Source: an uncultured Oscillibacter sp. (GTDB lineage Bacteria > Bacillota > Clostridia > Oscillospirales > Oscillospiraceae). From it: a DNA stretch of 64,000 nt. The position numbers and the translations under genes are program-made. Where the stretch lies: contig CAJUMX010000013.1 of assembly GCA_910587705.1 (NCBI GenBank), positions 1 through 64,000 on the forward strand, given 5' to 3'. The notes beneath the pieces are model-generated. The model did no database searches, was not told the origin of the DNA, and saw only the letters and a program-made list of their open reading frames with translations. This document shows, piece after piece, positions 15,617 through 23,227 of the stretch; within the stretch, counting starts at the first letter, position 1; the number at the start of each line of letters is the position of its first letter.

Positions 15617-15853
15617 TTAGAGGATGATAGCATAAATCCCGTCCACATCCAAGCGTTTTTTTATGACCAGCTCTTCCAGTGCCTCCCGGCTCTCCATCGG
15701 CGCGGCCCAGCACAAGCCGCATCCGGCGGTGACGCTCCGAGGCACGGGAATCAGCCGTCCCGGCAGCCCTGTGGCTTTACAGGCGGCCTCCATGGCCATG
15801 GCTCCCGCCGTGGTGCGGAAGGTCACCACGCACGTTTCGGTTTTTTGTCTCAT
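15617..15853 (-). CDS. DUF3343 family, putative Se/S carrier protein
   Basis: 78 residues. Fits DUF3343 (PF11823), with the glycine/cysteine-rich loop SVTAGCGLCWAAP that carries two cysteines and RLIPVPRSV before it. Proteins of this family occur next to YedF and NifS-like proteins in bacteria with SelD-dependent labile selenium cofactors and are proposed sulfur/selenium carriers. ATG 15853 overlaps the stop of the NifS-like gene by four bases, so it is coupled to it. Confidence 0.8.
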   Translation of the reverse strand: MRQKTETCVVTFRTTAGAMAMEAACKATGLPGRLIPVPRSVTAGCGLCWAAPMESREALEELVIKKRLDVDGIYAIIL

Positions 15854-16998
15854 CCCTCCAGCGCCTCCTGGGCCAGGACCCGAACCGCCTCCGCCGCCGC
15901 GTCGGTTTCCGCCTCCGTATTGAAATAGGACCAGGAAAAGCGGACGGCCCCCTGTTCCTCCGTCCCCAGGGCACAGTGGAGCCGGGGGGCGCAGTGGGCC
16001 CCGGGACGAGTGGCGATGTCAAAGCGCTCCGCCAGCTCGTCGGAAATTTCGGCGGAATCGAAATCCCCGATGTTCAGCGTCACGACAGGGGCCCGGACTG
16101 GAGCGGAAAAATCCCCGTAGACCGTTACCCCCGGCAGGTCCCGGACCGCCTCATAAAACCGGCGGACCAGGGCGTCCTCATGGGCGTGAATGTGCTCAAT
16201 GCCGGTTTCCGCCAGGAAGTCCAGGGCGGCGCTCAGTCCCGCCAGACCATGGCCGTTGAGGGTCCCGGCCTCTAATCGGGTGGGATACTCGCCGGGCTGG
16301 GCCTCGGAGTAGCTCTGGACCCCGGTGCCCCCCACAGCGAAGGGGCGGATTTCCAGCCCCTCCCGGAGGCACAGCCCCCCGGTGCCCTGGGGGCCCATCA
16401 GGCTCTTGTGGCCGGTGAAGCACACCACGTCGATACCCAGAGCCACCATGTCGATGGGCAGAACCCCCGCCGTCTGGGAGGCGTCCAGGATAAAAAGAAG
16501 TCCGTGTTCCCGGGCGAAGCGACCCACCCACGCGATGTCCACCACGTCCCCCGTCAGGTTGGAGGCGTGGGTGCAGACGATGGCCTTTGTTTCCGGCCGG
16601 AGAAGGCGCCCAAACCCGCCGTAGTCCAGCTGTCCCCGGCTGTCCGCCGGGACGAAATCCACGGCCCCTCCCGCTTCCCGGAGACGATACAGGGGCCGGA
16701 GGACGGAGTTGTGCTCCAGGTCCGTGGAAATCACGTGGTCCCCCGGCCCCAGCAGGCCGCTGACGGCGATGTTCAGCGCCTGGGTGGAATTTGGGGTAAA
16801 GCATACGTGGTCCGCCCGGGGACAGCCCAGCAGGGCGGCGATTTTCTCCCGGGTTTCGTAGATGGTCCGGGCGGCGGACAGGGCCCCCTGGTGCCCCCCC
16901 CGGCCGCAGTTGCCGTAAGAGGACAGGGCTTCCAGAACAGCCTGGGTCACGGCGGGGGGCTTGGTTCGGGTGGTGGCGGCGTTGTCCAGGTAGATCAC
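15850..16998 (-). CDS. Cysteine desulfurase-family (NifS/EF2568-like) PLP enzyme
   Basis: 382 residues, class V aminotransferase fold. Removes sulfur or selenium from cysteine/selenocysteine. The PLP lysine is in TGHKSLMGPQG (about K207) and the catalytic cysteine is in the PGAHCAPRLHCALG segment near residue 337. The pattern fits the family first named for E. faecalis EF2568 (TIGR01977), which sits with selenium genes. The start is GTG 16998, overlapping the yedF stop (GTGA). In this context it likely supplies selenium or persulfide to YedF and DUF3343; general cysteine desulfurase activity is the alternative. Confidence 0.86.
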   Translation of the reverse strand: MIYLDNAATTRTKPPAVTQAVLEALSSYGNCGRGGHQGALSAARTIYETREKIAALLGCPRADHVCFTPNSTQALNIAVSGLLGPGDHVISTDLEHNSVLRPLYRLREAGGAVDFVPADSRGQLDYGGFGRLLRPETKAIVCTHASNLTGDVVDIAWVGRFAREHGLLFILDASQTAGVLPIDMVALGIDVVCFTGHKSLMGPQGTGGLCLREGLEIRPFAVGGTGVQSYSEAQPGEYPTRLEAGTLNGHGLAGLSAALDFLAETGIEHIHAHEDALVRRFYEAVRDLPGVTVYGDFSAPVRAPVVTLNIGDFDSAEISDELAERFDIATRPGAHCAPRLHCALGTEEQGAVRFSWSYFNTEAETDAAAEAVRVLAQEALEG

Positions 16999-17612
16999 GG
17001 CTTGATCACCTTGGCCGCCCCCGCCAGCTTCTCCACGATGGCGTACATGTTGGTAACGCTCCCTACCGCCAGCGCCTCCGCCAGCCCGTAGTGGTTCAGG
17101 CAGGTGCCGCAGGTGAGAATTTCCACCCCCTGGGCCTCCAGACTTTTCAGGTCCTCCAGAGACTCGGAGCCCTGACAGGTGAGGCGGGCTCCGCCGTTGT
17201 AAAAGAGCATGGTGCCCGGCAGCTCCGGCAGCTGGCTGACGGCGTAGAGAAAGCCCTTCATCAGCACCGTACCCAGCTCGTCGCTGCCCCGGCCCATGAC
17301 GGCGCTATCCACCGCCACCACCAGATTTCCCCGTTGGTCTGGAGCGCAGACCAGGGGCGGCTCCTCCAGGGGGGCCTCCCCGGCGGGGTCCGTCACTTCC
17401 ATGGAGACCACAAATTCCTTCTCGCCCAGCTTCTCGGATTTGGCCGCCAGCTTGTGCCCGGCAGCCATCCGGCTCAGGTTCTGCACGGCAATCTCATTGT
17501 CCACATGGACCTCCAAAATGCCCGGCTCCGTCATGGCCCGCAGGGCCCGAGTGGCCTTTACCACCGGAATGGGGCACTGCTCGCCTACGGCGTTCACGAT
17601 GATTGTTCCCAT
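16995..17612 (-). CDS. yedF: Selenium metabolism protein YedF (TusA-like plus DsrE-like)
   Basis: 205 residues. An N-terminal TusA/SirA-like domain (about 1-70) has the active motif EQCPIPVVKATRAL; the C-terminal DsrE-like half contains EILTCGTCLNHYGL. This two-domain build is the YedF family (TIGR03527), linked in genomes to selD and selenium-dependent molybdenum hydroxylases. ATG 17612 stands seven bases after GGGAGG; ATG 17618 would be too close to it. It is the first gene of the run yedF - NifS-like - DUF3343 - DUF6472-like - Nudix. selD is not in the window. Confidence 0.88.
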   Translation of the reverse strand: MGTIIVNAVGEQCPIPVVKATRALRAMTEPGILEVHVDNEIAVQNLSRMAAGHKLAAKSEKLGEKEFVVSMEVTDPAGEAPLEEPPLVCAPDQRGNLVVAVDSAVMGRGSDELGTVLMKGFLYAVSQLPELPGTMLFYNGGARLTCQGSESLEDLKSLEAQGVEILTCGTCLNHYGLAEALAVGSVTNMYAIVEKLAGAAKVIKP

Positions 17613-17657
17613 CACCATACCTCCCGTCTCCGCCCAGGGGCGGAGGTTGTTTCCCCC

Positions 17658-17686
17658 ATTGTACCGCCGGGGACGGCGGAAGGCAA
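17658..17686 (-). promoter_or_regulatory. Promoter of the yedF operon
   Basis: Minus strand TTGCCT, 17-base spacer, TACAAT. Confidence 0.7.
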
Positions 17687-17731
17687 GGGTTATTTTTTGA
17701 AAAGTATATCGCGTGATTTTTGGGAAACTTC

Positions 17732-17761
17732 TTGACAGGGCCGGAAGAGGGCGGATACAAT
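17732..17761 (+). promoter_or_regulatory. Promoter of lysA
   Basis: TTGACA, 18-base spacer, TACAAT, giving a short leader (about 30 bases) before ATG 17798. Confidence 0.82.
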
Positions 17762-17797
17762 AGGAAAATCAGATTTTAAAAGATGCGAGGTCGTTTT

Positions 17798-19057
17798 ATG
17801 AAAACACCCTTTGTCACAAAAGAGCGGCTGGAGGCCATCGCCGCCCAATATCCCACCCCCTTCCACATCTACGATGAGAAGGGTATCCGGGAGAACGCCC
17901 GGCGGTTAAAGGCTGCCTTCGCCTGGAATCCCGGCTTCCGGGAGTACTTCGCCGTGAAGGCCACGCCCACCCCCGCCATTTTGAAAATCCTCCATGGGGA
18001 GGGCTGCGGCTGCGACTGCTCGTCCCTGGCGGAGCTGGCCCTGGCGGAGCGCTGCGGTGTCACCGGGGAGGCGGGGATTATGTTTTCCTCCAACAACACC
18101 ACGGAGGAGGAGTTCCAAGCCGCCTGCCGCCTGGGGGGTATCGTCAACCTGGACGACATTACCCTCATCGATACCCTAACGAAGGCCGTGGGGAAGGTGC
18201 CGGAGAAAATCTGCTGCCGCTACAACCCCGGCGGGGTATTCACCCTGGGGGAGAGCCGGGACGGCGTGCAGGTGATGGACACCCCCGGCGACGCGAAATA
18301 CGGCATGACCCGGCCCCAGCTGGCGGAGGCGTTCCGGCGGCTGAAGGAGCTGGGGGCTAAGGAGTTCGGTATTCACGCCTTCCTGGCCTCCAACACGCTG
18401 TCCAACGACTATTACCCCGCCCTGGCCCGCATCCTCTTCCAATTGGCGGCGGAGCTCCAGGCGGAGACGGGGTGCCGGGTCACCTTCATCAACCTCTCCG
18501 GCGGCGTGGGGGTGCCCTACCGCCCGGAGGAAGCGGAAAACGACATTGCCGTCATCGGAGAGGGCGTGCGCAGGGCCTATGAGGAAATCCTGGTCCCCGC
18601 CGGGATGGACGGCGTGGCCCTCTACACGGAGCTGGGGCGCTATATGCTGGCCCCCTACGGGCACCTGGTCACCCGGGCCATCCATGAGAAGCATATTTAT
18701 AAGGAGTATATCGGGGTGGACGCCTGTGCCTGCAACCTGATGCGCCCGGCCATGTACGGGGCCTATCACCACATCACGGTGATGGGGAAGGAGAACGCCC
18801 CCTGCGACCACAAGTATGACGTGGCGGGCAGCCTCTGCGAGAACAACGACAAGTTCGCCGTGGACCGGATGCTGCCCAAGGTGGACCGGGGAGACCTGCT
18901 GGTGATCCACGACGCAGGGGCCCACGGGTTTTCCATGGGCTACAACTACAACGGCAAGCTCCGCTCGGCGGAGCTGCTCCTCCGAGAGGACGGCAGTGTG
19001 GAACTGATCCGCCGGGCGGAGACGCTGGAGGACTATTTCGCAACCTTGATTTGGTGA
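17798..19057 (+). CDS. lysA: Diaminopimelate decarboxylase
   Basis: 419 residues, last enzyme of lysine synthesis: meso-diaminopimelate to lysine and CO2. Type III PLP fold: PLP lysine in EYFAVKATPTP (K54), glycine-rich phosphate loop NLSGGVGVPY, and the C-terminal DVAGSLCENNDKFA segment with the active-site cysteine, then HDAGAHGFSMGYNYNG. ATG 17798 has GAGGTCG before it; the frame begins 15 bases earlier with a weaker start. It has its own promoter and terminator and is convergent with dapA-dapB-dapH. This is the shorter, Clostridia-type LysA. Confidence 0.93.
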   Translation: MKTPFVTKERLEAIAAQYPTPFHIYDEKGIRENARRLKAAFAWNPGFREYFAVKATPTPAILKILHGEGCGCDCSSLAELALAERCGVTGEAGIMFSSNNTTEEEFQAACRLGGIVNLDDITLIDTLTKAVGKVPEKICCRYNPGGVFTLGESRDGVQVMDTPGDAKYGMTRPQLAEAFRRLKELGAKEFGIHAFLASNTLSNDYYPALARILFQLAAELQAETGCRVTFINLSGGVGVPYRPEEAENDIAVIGEGVRRAYEEILVPAGMDGVALYTELGRYMLAPYGHLVTRAIHEKHIYKEYIGVDACACNLMRPAMYGAYHHITVMGKENAPCDHKYDVAGSLCENNDKFAVDRMLPKVDRGDLLVIHDAGAHGFSMGYNYNGKLRSAELLLREDGSVELIRRAETLEDYFATLIW

Positions 19058-19060
19058 GAA

Positions 19061-19095
19061 AAAACCGCCTGGGAAACAGCTTCCCAGGCGGTTTT
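19061..19095. terminator. Bidirectional terminator between lysA and dapH
   Basis: AAAACCGCCTGGGAA/TTCCCAGGCGGTTTT, 15 perfect pairs with a five-base loop and T runs on both sides. Confidence 0.95.
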
Positions 19096-19101
19096 TTGGC
19101 T

Positions 19102-19797
19102 TTAAAGTTTTCGGAGCGCGTCCACCAGGGCCGTCTTGCCCTCGGTTCTCTCGTCCTTCATCTTGATGATTCGGGCCGGACTTCCGGCTACTACGGCGTT
19201 GTCGGGCACATCCTCGATGACGATGGCCCCGGCGGCCACCACCGCGTTTTTGCCAATGTGTACCCCCTCGATGACCACGGCGTTGGCTCCCACCAGCACC
19301 CCGTCCTCCACGACGACGGGGGTGGCGGAGGCAGGCTCCACCACGCCGGCCAGTACGGCTCCCGCGCCGATGTGGCAGCGGGCGCCCACAGTGGCCCGAC
19401 CGCCCAGCACGGCCCCCATGTCAATCATGGTGCCCGGGCCCACCACCGCGCCGATGTTGATGACGGCCCCCATCATGATGACGGCCCCCTGGCCGATTTC
19501 CACCTTCTCCCGGATGATGGCGCCGGGCTCAATTCGGGCCTGGACGCACTTGAGGTCCAGCAGGGGCACGCCGGAGTTCCGGCGGTCGTTCTCCACGACG
19601 AGATCGGCAATCTTCTCCCGGTTGGCCTCCAGAATGGGACCCAGCTCCGCCCAGTCTCCAAAGACGGTGAAGCTGTTCCGATCGCCAAAGACCTTGGCGG
19701 AGCCGAAATCCACAGGGCCGGTGGTGTTGACGTAGAGCTTCACCGGGGTTTTCTTTTCCGAGTTCGCAATATAGTCGATGATTTCCTGTGCGTTCAT
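19102..19797 (-). CDS. dapH: Tetrahydrodipicolinate N-acetyltransferase
   Basis: 231 residues. Acetylates tetrahydrodipicolinate with acetyl-CoA, the committed step of the acetylase branch of diaminopimelate synthesis. An N-terminal DapH-type domain (about 1-85) precedes a left-handed beta-helix of hexapeptide repeats (IEPGAI, IGQGAV, INIGAV, IDMGAV, VGARCHIGAGAV) and a C-terminal DNAVVAGSPARIIK. ATG 19797. It is 75 bases downstream of dapB in the order dapA-dapB-dapH, all behind a lysine riboswitch. Confidence 0.95.
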   Translation of the reverse strand: MNAQEIIDYIANSEKKTPVKLYVNTTGPVDFGSAKVFGDRNSFTVFGDWAELGPILEANREKIADLVVENDRRNSGVPLLDLKCVQARIEPGAIIREKVEIGQGAVIMMGAVINIGAVVGPGTMIDMGAVLGGRATVGARCHIGAGAVLAGVVEPASATPVVVEDGVLVGANAVVIEGVHIGKNAVVAAGAIVIEDVPDNAVVAGSPARIIKMKDERTEGKTALVDALRKL

Positions 19798-19872
19798 AGG
19801 AACCTCCTGATAAACGAGATAGAGGGACGTGTGTGTCCGTTTTTCCTGGGGCGGTTAAAACAGAAATCGCGC

Positions 19873-20592
19873 TTAGGCGCCAAACAGAATTTTTTGCAGG
19901 TCGTATACTCCGTTGGGCTTCCCCGGCAGCAGCCGGGCCATGTGCAGCGCGCCGTTGACGAAAATCTGGCGGCTGGCGGCCCGGTGGGTGAACTCCAGCT
20001 CCTCGTCGGGGCCGAAGAAGTGGACGGTATGGGTTCCCGCCACGGTGCCCCCTCGGAGGGCGTGAACGCCGATTTCCTCCTTCCGCCGCCGTCCGGTGTT
20101 GCCCTCCCGGCCATAGACCGGGGTCAGGGCGTGGGCGGGGTCCATGGCCTCCAGCAGCAGCTTGGCGGTGCCGCTGGGGGCGTCGGCTTTCTGGTTGTGG
20201 TGGGTCTCCGTCAGCTCGATGTCAAAGTCTGGCTTCAGTACCCCGGACACCGCCGCCAGGGCCCGGCAGAGCACGGCCACACCCAGGGAGTAGTTGGCGC
20301 TCCACAGCACTGGAGCGGAGCTTCCCAGGGACTCCAGCTGCCGGAGCTGGTCCGGGGTAAACCCGGTGGTGCCGGAGAGCAGGGGTGTGCCGGTCCGGCG
20401 GACGTAGGAGGCGATTTCTGGCAGGGCCCCGGGCTGGGAAAAGTCGATGACCACATCGGCGACCCGGCCCAGCTTCCCCAGCCGGTCCAGGTCCTCCCGA
20501 CCGAAGGCGGCCTCGATCTCATCCCCGGCGGTTTGGGCGGTCTCCTGGATGAGGCGGCCCATTTTGCCCCGGCCGATCAGGATATATCTCAC
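19873..20592 (-). CDS. dapB: 4-hydroxy-tetrahydrodipicolinate reductase
   Basis: 239 residues. Reduces the DapA product with NAD(P)H. Rossmann motif GRGKMGRLI at the N-terminus, SGTTGFT, SANYSLGVAVL, and the family signature THHNQKADAPSGTA with the catalytic His and Lys. The frame is open much further upstream inside dapA, but GTG 20592 overlaps the dapA stop by four bases (GTGA) and gives the family start MRYILIGRGKMG, so I chose it. Confidence 0.95.
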   Translation of the reverse strand: MRYILIGRGKMGRLIQETAQTAGDEIEAAFGREDLDRLGKLGRVADVVIDFSQPGALPEIASYVRRTGTPLLSGTTGFTPDQLRQLESLGSSAPVLWSANYSLGVAVLCRALAAVSGVLKPDFDIELTETHHNQKADAPSGTAKLLLEAMDPAHALTPVYGREGNTGRRRKEEIGVHALRGGTVAGTHTVHFFGPDEELEFTHRAASRQIFVNGALHMARLLPGKPNGVYDLQKILFGA

Positions 20593-21476
20593 AGCAGTCC
20601 CGCCTCCTCCAGCATAGCCCGGAGGGCCGCCTGGTGCGCGCTGCTCATTTCGCACAGGGGCAGGCGCATGGGACCGGCGCTCAGGCCCATCATGTTCAGG
20701 GCGGACTTTACAGGAATGGGGTTCACCTCCATAAAGAGGCCGTTCATCAGCTCCAGGTACTTCAGGTGGTTTTCCAGGGCCCGGGCCTGGTTTCCACCGG
20801 CGTAGTCCGCCACGATCTGATGGCACACGTCGGGACAGACGTTGGCAAAGACGGAGATCACGCCGCTGCCGCCAATGCTCATCAGGGGGAGGGTGATGTC
20901 GTCGTTTCCGGAGTAGAGGGCGAAGTCCGGCCCTACGCAGTGGGCGATTTTCATGGCATAGGACATGTCCCCACTGGCCTCCTTGATGCCGGAGATCTGG
21001 GGGTGCTTGCAGAGCTCCTCCACCACGGAGACGGGGATGGAGCAGCCGGTGCGGCCCGGCACGTTGTAGAGCAGGCAGGGGATTTTCACCCGGTCCGCCG
21101 TCTCGGCGAAATGGCGGACCATGCCCTCCGGATTGGCCTTGTTGTAATAGGGGGCGATGAGCAGCAGAGCGTCGGCCCCCATGTCCTGATACTCCATGCT
21201 CTTTTCAATTTGCGTGGCGGTGCAGTTGGAGCCGCTGCCCACGATGACGGGAACCCGGCCGTTTACCACCTTGATGGTGTGGGCCACCACGGAGGCGTCC
21301 TCCTCGTGGCTCATGGTGGGGTATTCGCCGGTGGTGCCCAGGGTGAGGATGCCGTCGGTCCCGGCGGCAATCTGCCGCTCCAGGAGATTGGTGAGCGCGT
21401 CAAAGTTGACGCTGCCGTCCTGGTGAAAGGGGGTGATCATGGCGACGATGGAGCCAGTGGGGTTGTTGAATTTCAT
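20589..21476 (-). CDS. dapA: 4-hydroxy-tetrahydrodipicolinate synthase
   Basis: 295 residues, full-length class I aldolase that condenses pyruvate with aspartate semialdehyde. Schiff-base lysine in GIKEASGD (K165), Tyr137 in LLYNVPGRT with Arg142, and the TTGEYPTM segment holding the catalytic threonines. ATG 21476. Preceded by a lysine riboswitch with an intrinsic terminator, so lysine should switch off the whole dapA-dapB-dapH unit. Confidence 0.97.
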   Translation of the reverse strand: MKFNNPTGSIVAMITPFHQDGSVNFDALTNLLERQIAAGTDGILTLGTTGEYPTMSHEEDASVVAHTIKVVNGRVPVIVGSGSNCTATQIEKSMEYQDMGADALLLIAPYYNKANPEGMVRHFAETADRVKIPCLLYNVPGRTGCSIPVSVVEELCKHPQISGIKEASGDMSYAMKIAHCVGPDFALYSGNDDITLPLMSIGGSGVISVFANVCPDVCHQIVADYAGGNQARALENHLKYLELMNGLFMEVNPIPVKSALNMMGLSAGPMRLPLCEMSSAHQAALRAMLEEAGLL

Positions 21477-21524
21477 TTGAATGCCCTCCAGATGTTTGTA
21501 TAGTCGGATGGTGGCGGTTTGGTA

Positions 21525-21559
21525 TAAAAAAAGCCGGTAGAGACCGCGCTCCTACCGAC
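21525..21559 (-). terminator. Riboswitch-controlled terminator upstream of dapA
   Basis: Minus strand GTCGGTAG...CTACCGGC, eight pairs including one G-U, followed by TTTTTTT, between the lysine aptamer and dapA. Confidence 0.85.
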
Positions 21560-21598
21560 AGTGTGCACGCCGGGGGCGGCGTGACGGCTCTGTAAGCG

Positions 21599-21755
21599 GA
21601 TAGCGCCCCCGCGGTTTATCACCACGGACAGTCCCGGAGGTCTTTCCCCCGGGCCCATCTCCCGCCCACGCCTGGGCGGAGGATTCGGCGGAGCTGCCCC
21701 CGCCGCGTTCCCAGCCTGCCGGCTCCCGCGACTTCATCGTCTCCGCGCCTCTATC
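21599..21755 (-). ncRNA. Lysine riboswitch (L box) of the dapA operon
   Basis: On the minus strand the element begins GATAGAGGCGCG and ends GGGGGCGCTATC, which pair as the P1 stem; GATAGAGG is the usual 5' end of the L box. Inside are AGCTCCGCCGAA (matching the GCCGAAG core) and GGACTGTCCGTGG (like the GGCTGTCA core). It starts just after a TTGCAA-17-TATGAT promoter and is followed by an intrinsic terminator, then dapA. Lysine binding should favour termination. The gene-free stretch 21477-21913 (437 bases) holds this element, its promoter, its terminator and the promoter of the M20 gene. Confidence 0.9.
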
Positions 21756-21767
21756 TCATTTTTTGCT

Positions 21768-21796
21768 ATCATAACATCTCCCCAGCCCAGTTGCAA
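21768..21796 (-). promoter_or_regulatory. Promoter of the lysine riboswitch-dapA transcript
   Basis: Minus strand TTGCAA, 17-base spacer, TATGAT, about 13 bases before the aptamer. Confidence 0.82.
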
Positions 21797-21848
21797 GAGG
21801 GAAGCAGAAAAAAATTCTTGTGGAAACCGACGAAAACGCCGCCGCCTC

Positions 21849-21878
21849 TTGCCTCCCTCCGGCGAGGCGTGCTATATT
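21849..21878 (+). promoter_or_regulatory. Promoter of the M20 deacylase gene
   Basis: TTGCCT, 18-base spacer, TATATT, about 36 bases upstream of ATG 21914; divergent from the dapA promoter. Confidence 0.6.
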
Positions 21879-21913
21879 GGGAGTTGTTGAATGAACGCTA
21901 AGGAGGCAACGTT

Positions 21914-23017
21914 ATGCTGTCCGTTGTTGAATACCGCCGTGCTCTGCACCGTATCCCTGAGCTGGACGACCGCCTGCCGGAGACCTGTGCCTATGTATAT
22001 TCCGCCCTGGCCAGCTTTGAGCTGGAGGCGTTTTCTCCCATTCCATCCAGCGTCTGCGCCTATCTGGACGCCGGGAAGGACGAGACCGTGGCCTTCCGGG
22101 CGGATATGGACGCCCTGCCCATTGAGGAGGCCACCGGCCTGGACTTCTCCTCTGAAAACTCCGGGGCCATGCACGCCTGTGGCCACGATGGAAACACCGC
22201 CATGGCCCTGGCTCTGGCGGAGTACGCCGCCGCTCACCGGGAGACGCTGCCCCGGAACGTCCTCTTCCTCTTCCAGCCCTCCGAGGAGACCACCGGCGGG
22301 GCGGAAAAGCTCTGTGATACCGGAATTTTGGAGCAGTACCATGCCACCCGGGTGTTTGCCATGCACCTGTGGCCCAAGCTGGAGCTGGGCAAGGTCCACT
22401 GCCGCCCCGGTCCCATCATGGCCCGGTCCAACGAGGTGACGGTCAGCCTCACTGGAAAAAGCGTCCACATCGGCAAGGCGTCGGAGGGCGTCGATGCCCT
22501 GGCGGCGGGGGCGGAGTACCTGCTTCGGGCCTACGCCATGGCGAAGGCCCTGCCGGGGGAGGAGCCGGTGGTGCTGCGCTTTGGAAAGATGGTCTCCGGC
22601 CGGGTGCGGAACGCCGTCAGCGGGGAGACCCGGCTGGAGGGGAGCCTGCGCACCTTTCGGGACGAGACCCAGGCCCTTTGCCGCCAAAGGCTGGAGGAGA
22701 TCGGCCGGGAGATTGCGGCGGAGACCGGTTGCGGCGTGGAGGTTCATCTGAGCCAGGGCTACCCCGCCGTCTGGAACCACGAGGGGCTTTACGAGACGGT
22801 TCGGTCTGGACTGGGGGAGCACGCCCCCTTGCCGCTGGCGGCCCCCACGCTGACGGCGGAGGACTTTTCCTTCTACCAGCGCCGGGTTCCGGGGCTTTTC
22901 TTCCTGCTGGGGGTGGGGGACACGCCGGAGCTCCACTCCCCGGAGTTCTGCTTTGACGACGAGGCCGTACTGCCCCGGGGTGTAGCGTTCTTGAAGCGCC
23001 TTCTTTTGCTGGAGTGA
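21914..23017 (+). CDS. dapL: M20-family amidohydrolase, probable N-acetyldiaminopimelate deacetylase
   Basis: 367 residues, M20D peptidase/aminoacylase fold with a dimerisation domain in the middle. Metal ligands are seen in MHACGHDGN (C89, H91), QPSEETTGGAEKL (E124/E125), and MHLWP. Many such proteins are annotated hippurate or N-acyl amino acid hydrolases. Here the divergent dapA-dapB-dapH unit makes N-acetyl intermediates that must be deacetylated, and the B. subtilis enzyme for this step is of the same family, so DapL is the best call. ATG 21914 has AGGAGG seven bases upstream. Function is inferred from context. Confidence 0.75.
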   Translation: MLSVVEYRRALHRIPELDDRLPETCAYVYSALASFELEAFSPIPSSVCAYLDAGKDETVAFRADMDALPIEEATGLDFSSENSGAMHACGHDGNTAMALALAEYAAAHRETLPRNVLFLFQPSEETTGGAEKLCDTGILEQYHATRVFAMHLWPKLELGKVHCRPGPIMARSNEVTVSLTGKSVHIGKASEGVDALAAGAEYLLRAYAMAKALPGEEPVVLRFGKMVSGRVRNAVSGETRLEGSLRTFRDETQALCRQRLEEIGREIAAETGCGVEVHLSQGYPAVWNHEGLYETVRSGLGEHAPLPLAAPTLTAEDFSFYQRRVPGLFFLLGVGDTPELHSPEFCFDDEAVLPRGVAFLKRLLLLE

Positions 23018-23032
23018 GGGCGTGCACTCCGC

Positions 23033-23060
23033 TTGCAAATGGAGAAAAGCGGGGTATAAT
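23033..23060 (+). promoter_or_regulatory. Promoter of ktrB-ktrA
   Basis: TTGCAA, 16-base spacer, TATAAT. Transcription would start near 23067, giving an untranslated leader of about 160 bases. Confidence 0.78.
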
Positions 23061-23114
23061 AAAAGAAGTTTTCCGTCCCACGCCGCCCGTTTCCCCGCAG
23101 GGGGTGGGGCTAAT

Positions 23115-23205
23115 CAAGGGGGAGGCTGCTCCCCCTTGTAGGAGGCAGAGCAAACGGAACGGAATGGAGGTCCGGCAAGGCCGGACGAAATGGAGTGCAG
23201 TTTGC
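23115..23205 (+). promoter_or_regulatory. Structured 5' leader of ktrB
   Basis: Three elements can be drawn: a ten-pair hairpin CAAGGGGGAG/CTCCCCCTTG (23115-23138); a seven-pair hairpin GTCCGGC/GCCGGAC (23170-23186); and a closing stem GCAAAC/GTTTGC (23150-23155 with 23200-23205) around a purine-rich internal loop. It ends about ten bases before the ribosome binding site. It does not match the c-di-AMP (ydaO) consensus as I remember it. Could be a new ion- or nucleotide-responsive leader. Confidence 0.5.
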
Positions 23206-23227
23206 CATGCCGAAAGGAGGCTCCTTT

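Noticed and set aside
23067..23227. c-di-AMP (ydaO) riboswitch before ktrB
   Set aside because: Expected from gene context, but I cannot find the conserved ydaO sequence blocks; recorded only as a structured leader of unknown class.
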